Shown one piece after another: positions 5,121 to 5,698 of a DNA stretch of 5,698 nt. Below the pieces are notes generated by a model that was not told where the DNA came from, did not search any database, and worked only from the letters and a program-made list of their open reading frames with translations. Made by a program: the position numbers and the translations under genes. Position 1 is the first letter of the stretch, and every line of letters starts with the position of its first letter. Source of the stretch: JAZDLO01 sp043801935 (GTDB taxonomy: Bacteria > Actinomycetota > Thermoleophilia > RBG-16-64-13); contig JAZDLO010000088.1 of assembly GCA_043801935.1 (NCBI GenBank), forward strand, positions 1 to 5,698, read 5' to 3'.

Positions 5121-5579
5121 ATGAAGCATAGCAGAATTGCGCCAGTATTCGTCTTTGGGGTTTCCGTCGCCTTGTCCTGGGCAGCGCTAAGTCTCGGCGT
5201 CGCATGGAGTGGGCAGTGCACGGGATGTGGCATATCGTCTGCGGGGCATGACAGCACAGGCACCGTGGGCTGTCTCACAGTCACTGTATCCAGTTGGGCG
5301 ACGCAGGGAGGCCAGACAGGCTGTGGGCAATTGAACCCGCCATGCATGTATTCTTATTGTAAGGTGAAGTATGCAGTCACTGTCGTGGCAAACTCTCCGT
5401 GCACAGAAGTGTGTGTTGCTGGCGGCACTATTTGTGGACCTCAGTTGGAACTCAAGTCAGGCGGGTCTTACTCGACGCCCACATTTATGAACGTTCAATG
5501 TGGTGATGATTGGTCGGAGCAGGCATTTGGAGACGACGGGCCCCCTCGCACGAATTGGAACCTACTTTCCGCGGAATAG
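5121..5579 (+). CDS. Cysteine-rich exported hypothetical protein (152 aa)
   Basis: The ATG at 5121 is preceded by GAGAGG (about eight bases spacing). Residues 1-30 form a classical signal peptide: basic MKHSR, a hydrophobic core (IAPVFVFGVSVALSWAALSL) and a plausible A-x-S cleavage site before GQC. There is no lipobox, so a soluble secreted protein rather than a lipoprotein is expected. The mature part of about 120 residues contains ten cysteines (33, 36, 51, 68, 75, 80, 94, 98, 105, 127), including CTGC, an even number consistent with several disulfides. It is Gly/Ser/Thr-rich and ends FGDDGPPRTNWNLLSAE. I recognise no family; a small extracellular binding or structural protein is possible but speculative. 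The gap from the membrane protein upstream (161 bp) contains no clear promoter or terminator, so co-transcription is possible. Confidence 0.8.
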   Translation: MKHSRIAPVFVFGVSVALSWAALSLGVAWSGQCTGCGISSAGHDSTGTVGCLTVTVSSWATQGGQTGCGQLNPPCMYSYCKVKYAVTVVANSPCTEVCVAGGTICGPQLELKSGGSYSTPTFMNVQCGDDWSEQAFGDDGPPRTNWNLLSAE

Positions 5580-5591
5580 GTCGGGGGTTTC

Positions 5592-5609
5592 CGGCGCGGC
5601 GCCGCGCCG
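5592..5609. repeat. 18-bp perfect palindrome between convergent genes
   Basis: CGGCGCGGCGCCGCGCCG is a perfect 18-bp palindrome, able to form a 7-bp GC stem with a GCGC loop. It lies 12 bases after the stop of the cysteine-rich protein and 9 bases before the stop codon position of the minus-strand gene. It could act as a bidirectional transcription stop between convergent genes, but no T-tract follows on either side. Confidence 0.55.
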
Positions 5610-5618
5610 CGTGCTGAC

Positions 5619-5698
5619 CTACGCGCCGTAGGCCTGGGCCGGCACTCCGAGCAGCCGGAGCGTCTCGAGCGCGACCTCCTTGAGCGGATCGTGGAAGG
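5619..5698 (-). CDS. C-terminal end of unidentified protein (runs off right edge)
   Basis: The last 26 residues of a minus-strand gene enter from the right: FHDPLKEVALETLRLLGVPA followed by QAYGA and TAG at 5619-5621. Third codon positions are almost all G or C, returning to the high-GC style of the left part of the window. This argues for a real gene and marks the right edge of the lower-GC stretch. The fragment is helix-forming and too short to assign. The opposite strand is also open here but has no start codon of its own. Confidence 0.45.
   Translation of the reverse strand, partial: FHDPLKEVALETLRLLGVPAQAYGA

Overview
The window looks like an insertion-sequence graveyard from a high-GC bacterial chromosome, joined on its right to a short stretch of ordinary, lower-GC genes. 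The best lineage clue is a C-terminal secreted-protein domain at 1461-1798 (GTxLYLQxWIxDP-type ending). From memory, this type is common in Planctomycetota and some other high-GC, exported-protein-rich lineages. That assignment is an inference and could be wrong. One 60-base line in the left part (241-300) counts 73% G+C. Two lines sampled between 4200 and 4680 count 55% and 47%, so the right-hand genes differ visibly in base composition.

Layout: (1) Positions 1-842 hold two oppositely oriented pieces of IS91-family (HUH) transposase: the N-terminal zinc-binding region on the minus strand running off the left edge, and a C-terminal third on the plus strand. (2) Positions 847-1798 hold scraps of apparently exported host proteins on the minus strand: a signal-peptide-like 5' end with a good Shine-Dalgarno but broken at a run of ten G, a mid-protein fragment, and the C-terminal domain mentioned above. 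Just upstream of the signal-peptide-like start are a 16-bp tandem repeat and a long stem-loop. (3) Positions 1799-2060 hold an internal fragment of an IS110-family transposase, cut off exactly at the next element. (4) Positions 2061-3798 hold one complete ISL3-family element with 23-bp terminal inverted repeats (22/23 identical) and an intact 406-codon DDE transposase on the minus strand. No target-site duplication is visible. The only non-transposase stretch of note inside it (2084-2337) has no convincing gene.

(5) From about 3840 to 5579 the plus strand carries a near-consensus sigma70-type promoter followed by three possible genes: a small ORF (3975-4202), a single-pass membrane protein (4195-4959, overlapping the first by 8 nt) and a cysteine-rich exported protein (5121-5579). 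None of the three belongs to a family I recognise. Their spacing fits a transcription unit for envelope or secreted proteins, but a joint function is inference. (6) After an 18-bp perfect palindrome, the last 80 bases encode the C-terminal end of a minus-strand gene that enters from the right.

I did not find a defence system, CRISPR array, tRNA, rRNA or complete biosynthetic locus. The most unusual things are the layered IS junctions, the G10-disrupted exported-protein start with structured repeats in front of it, and the unrecognised membrane/Cys-rich gene pair.
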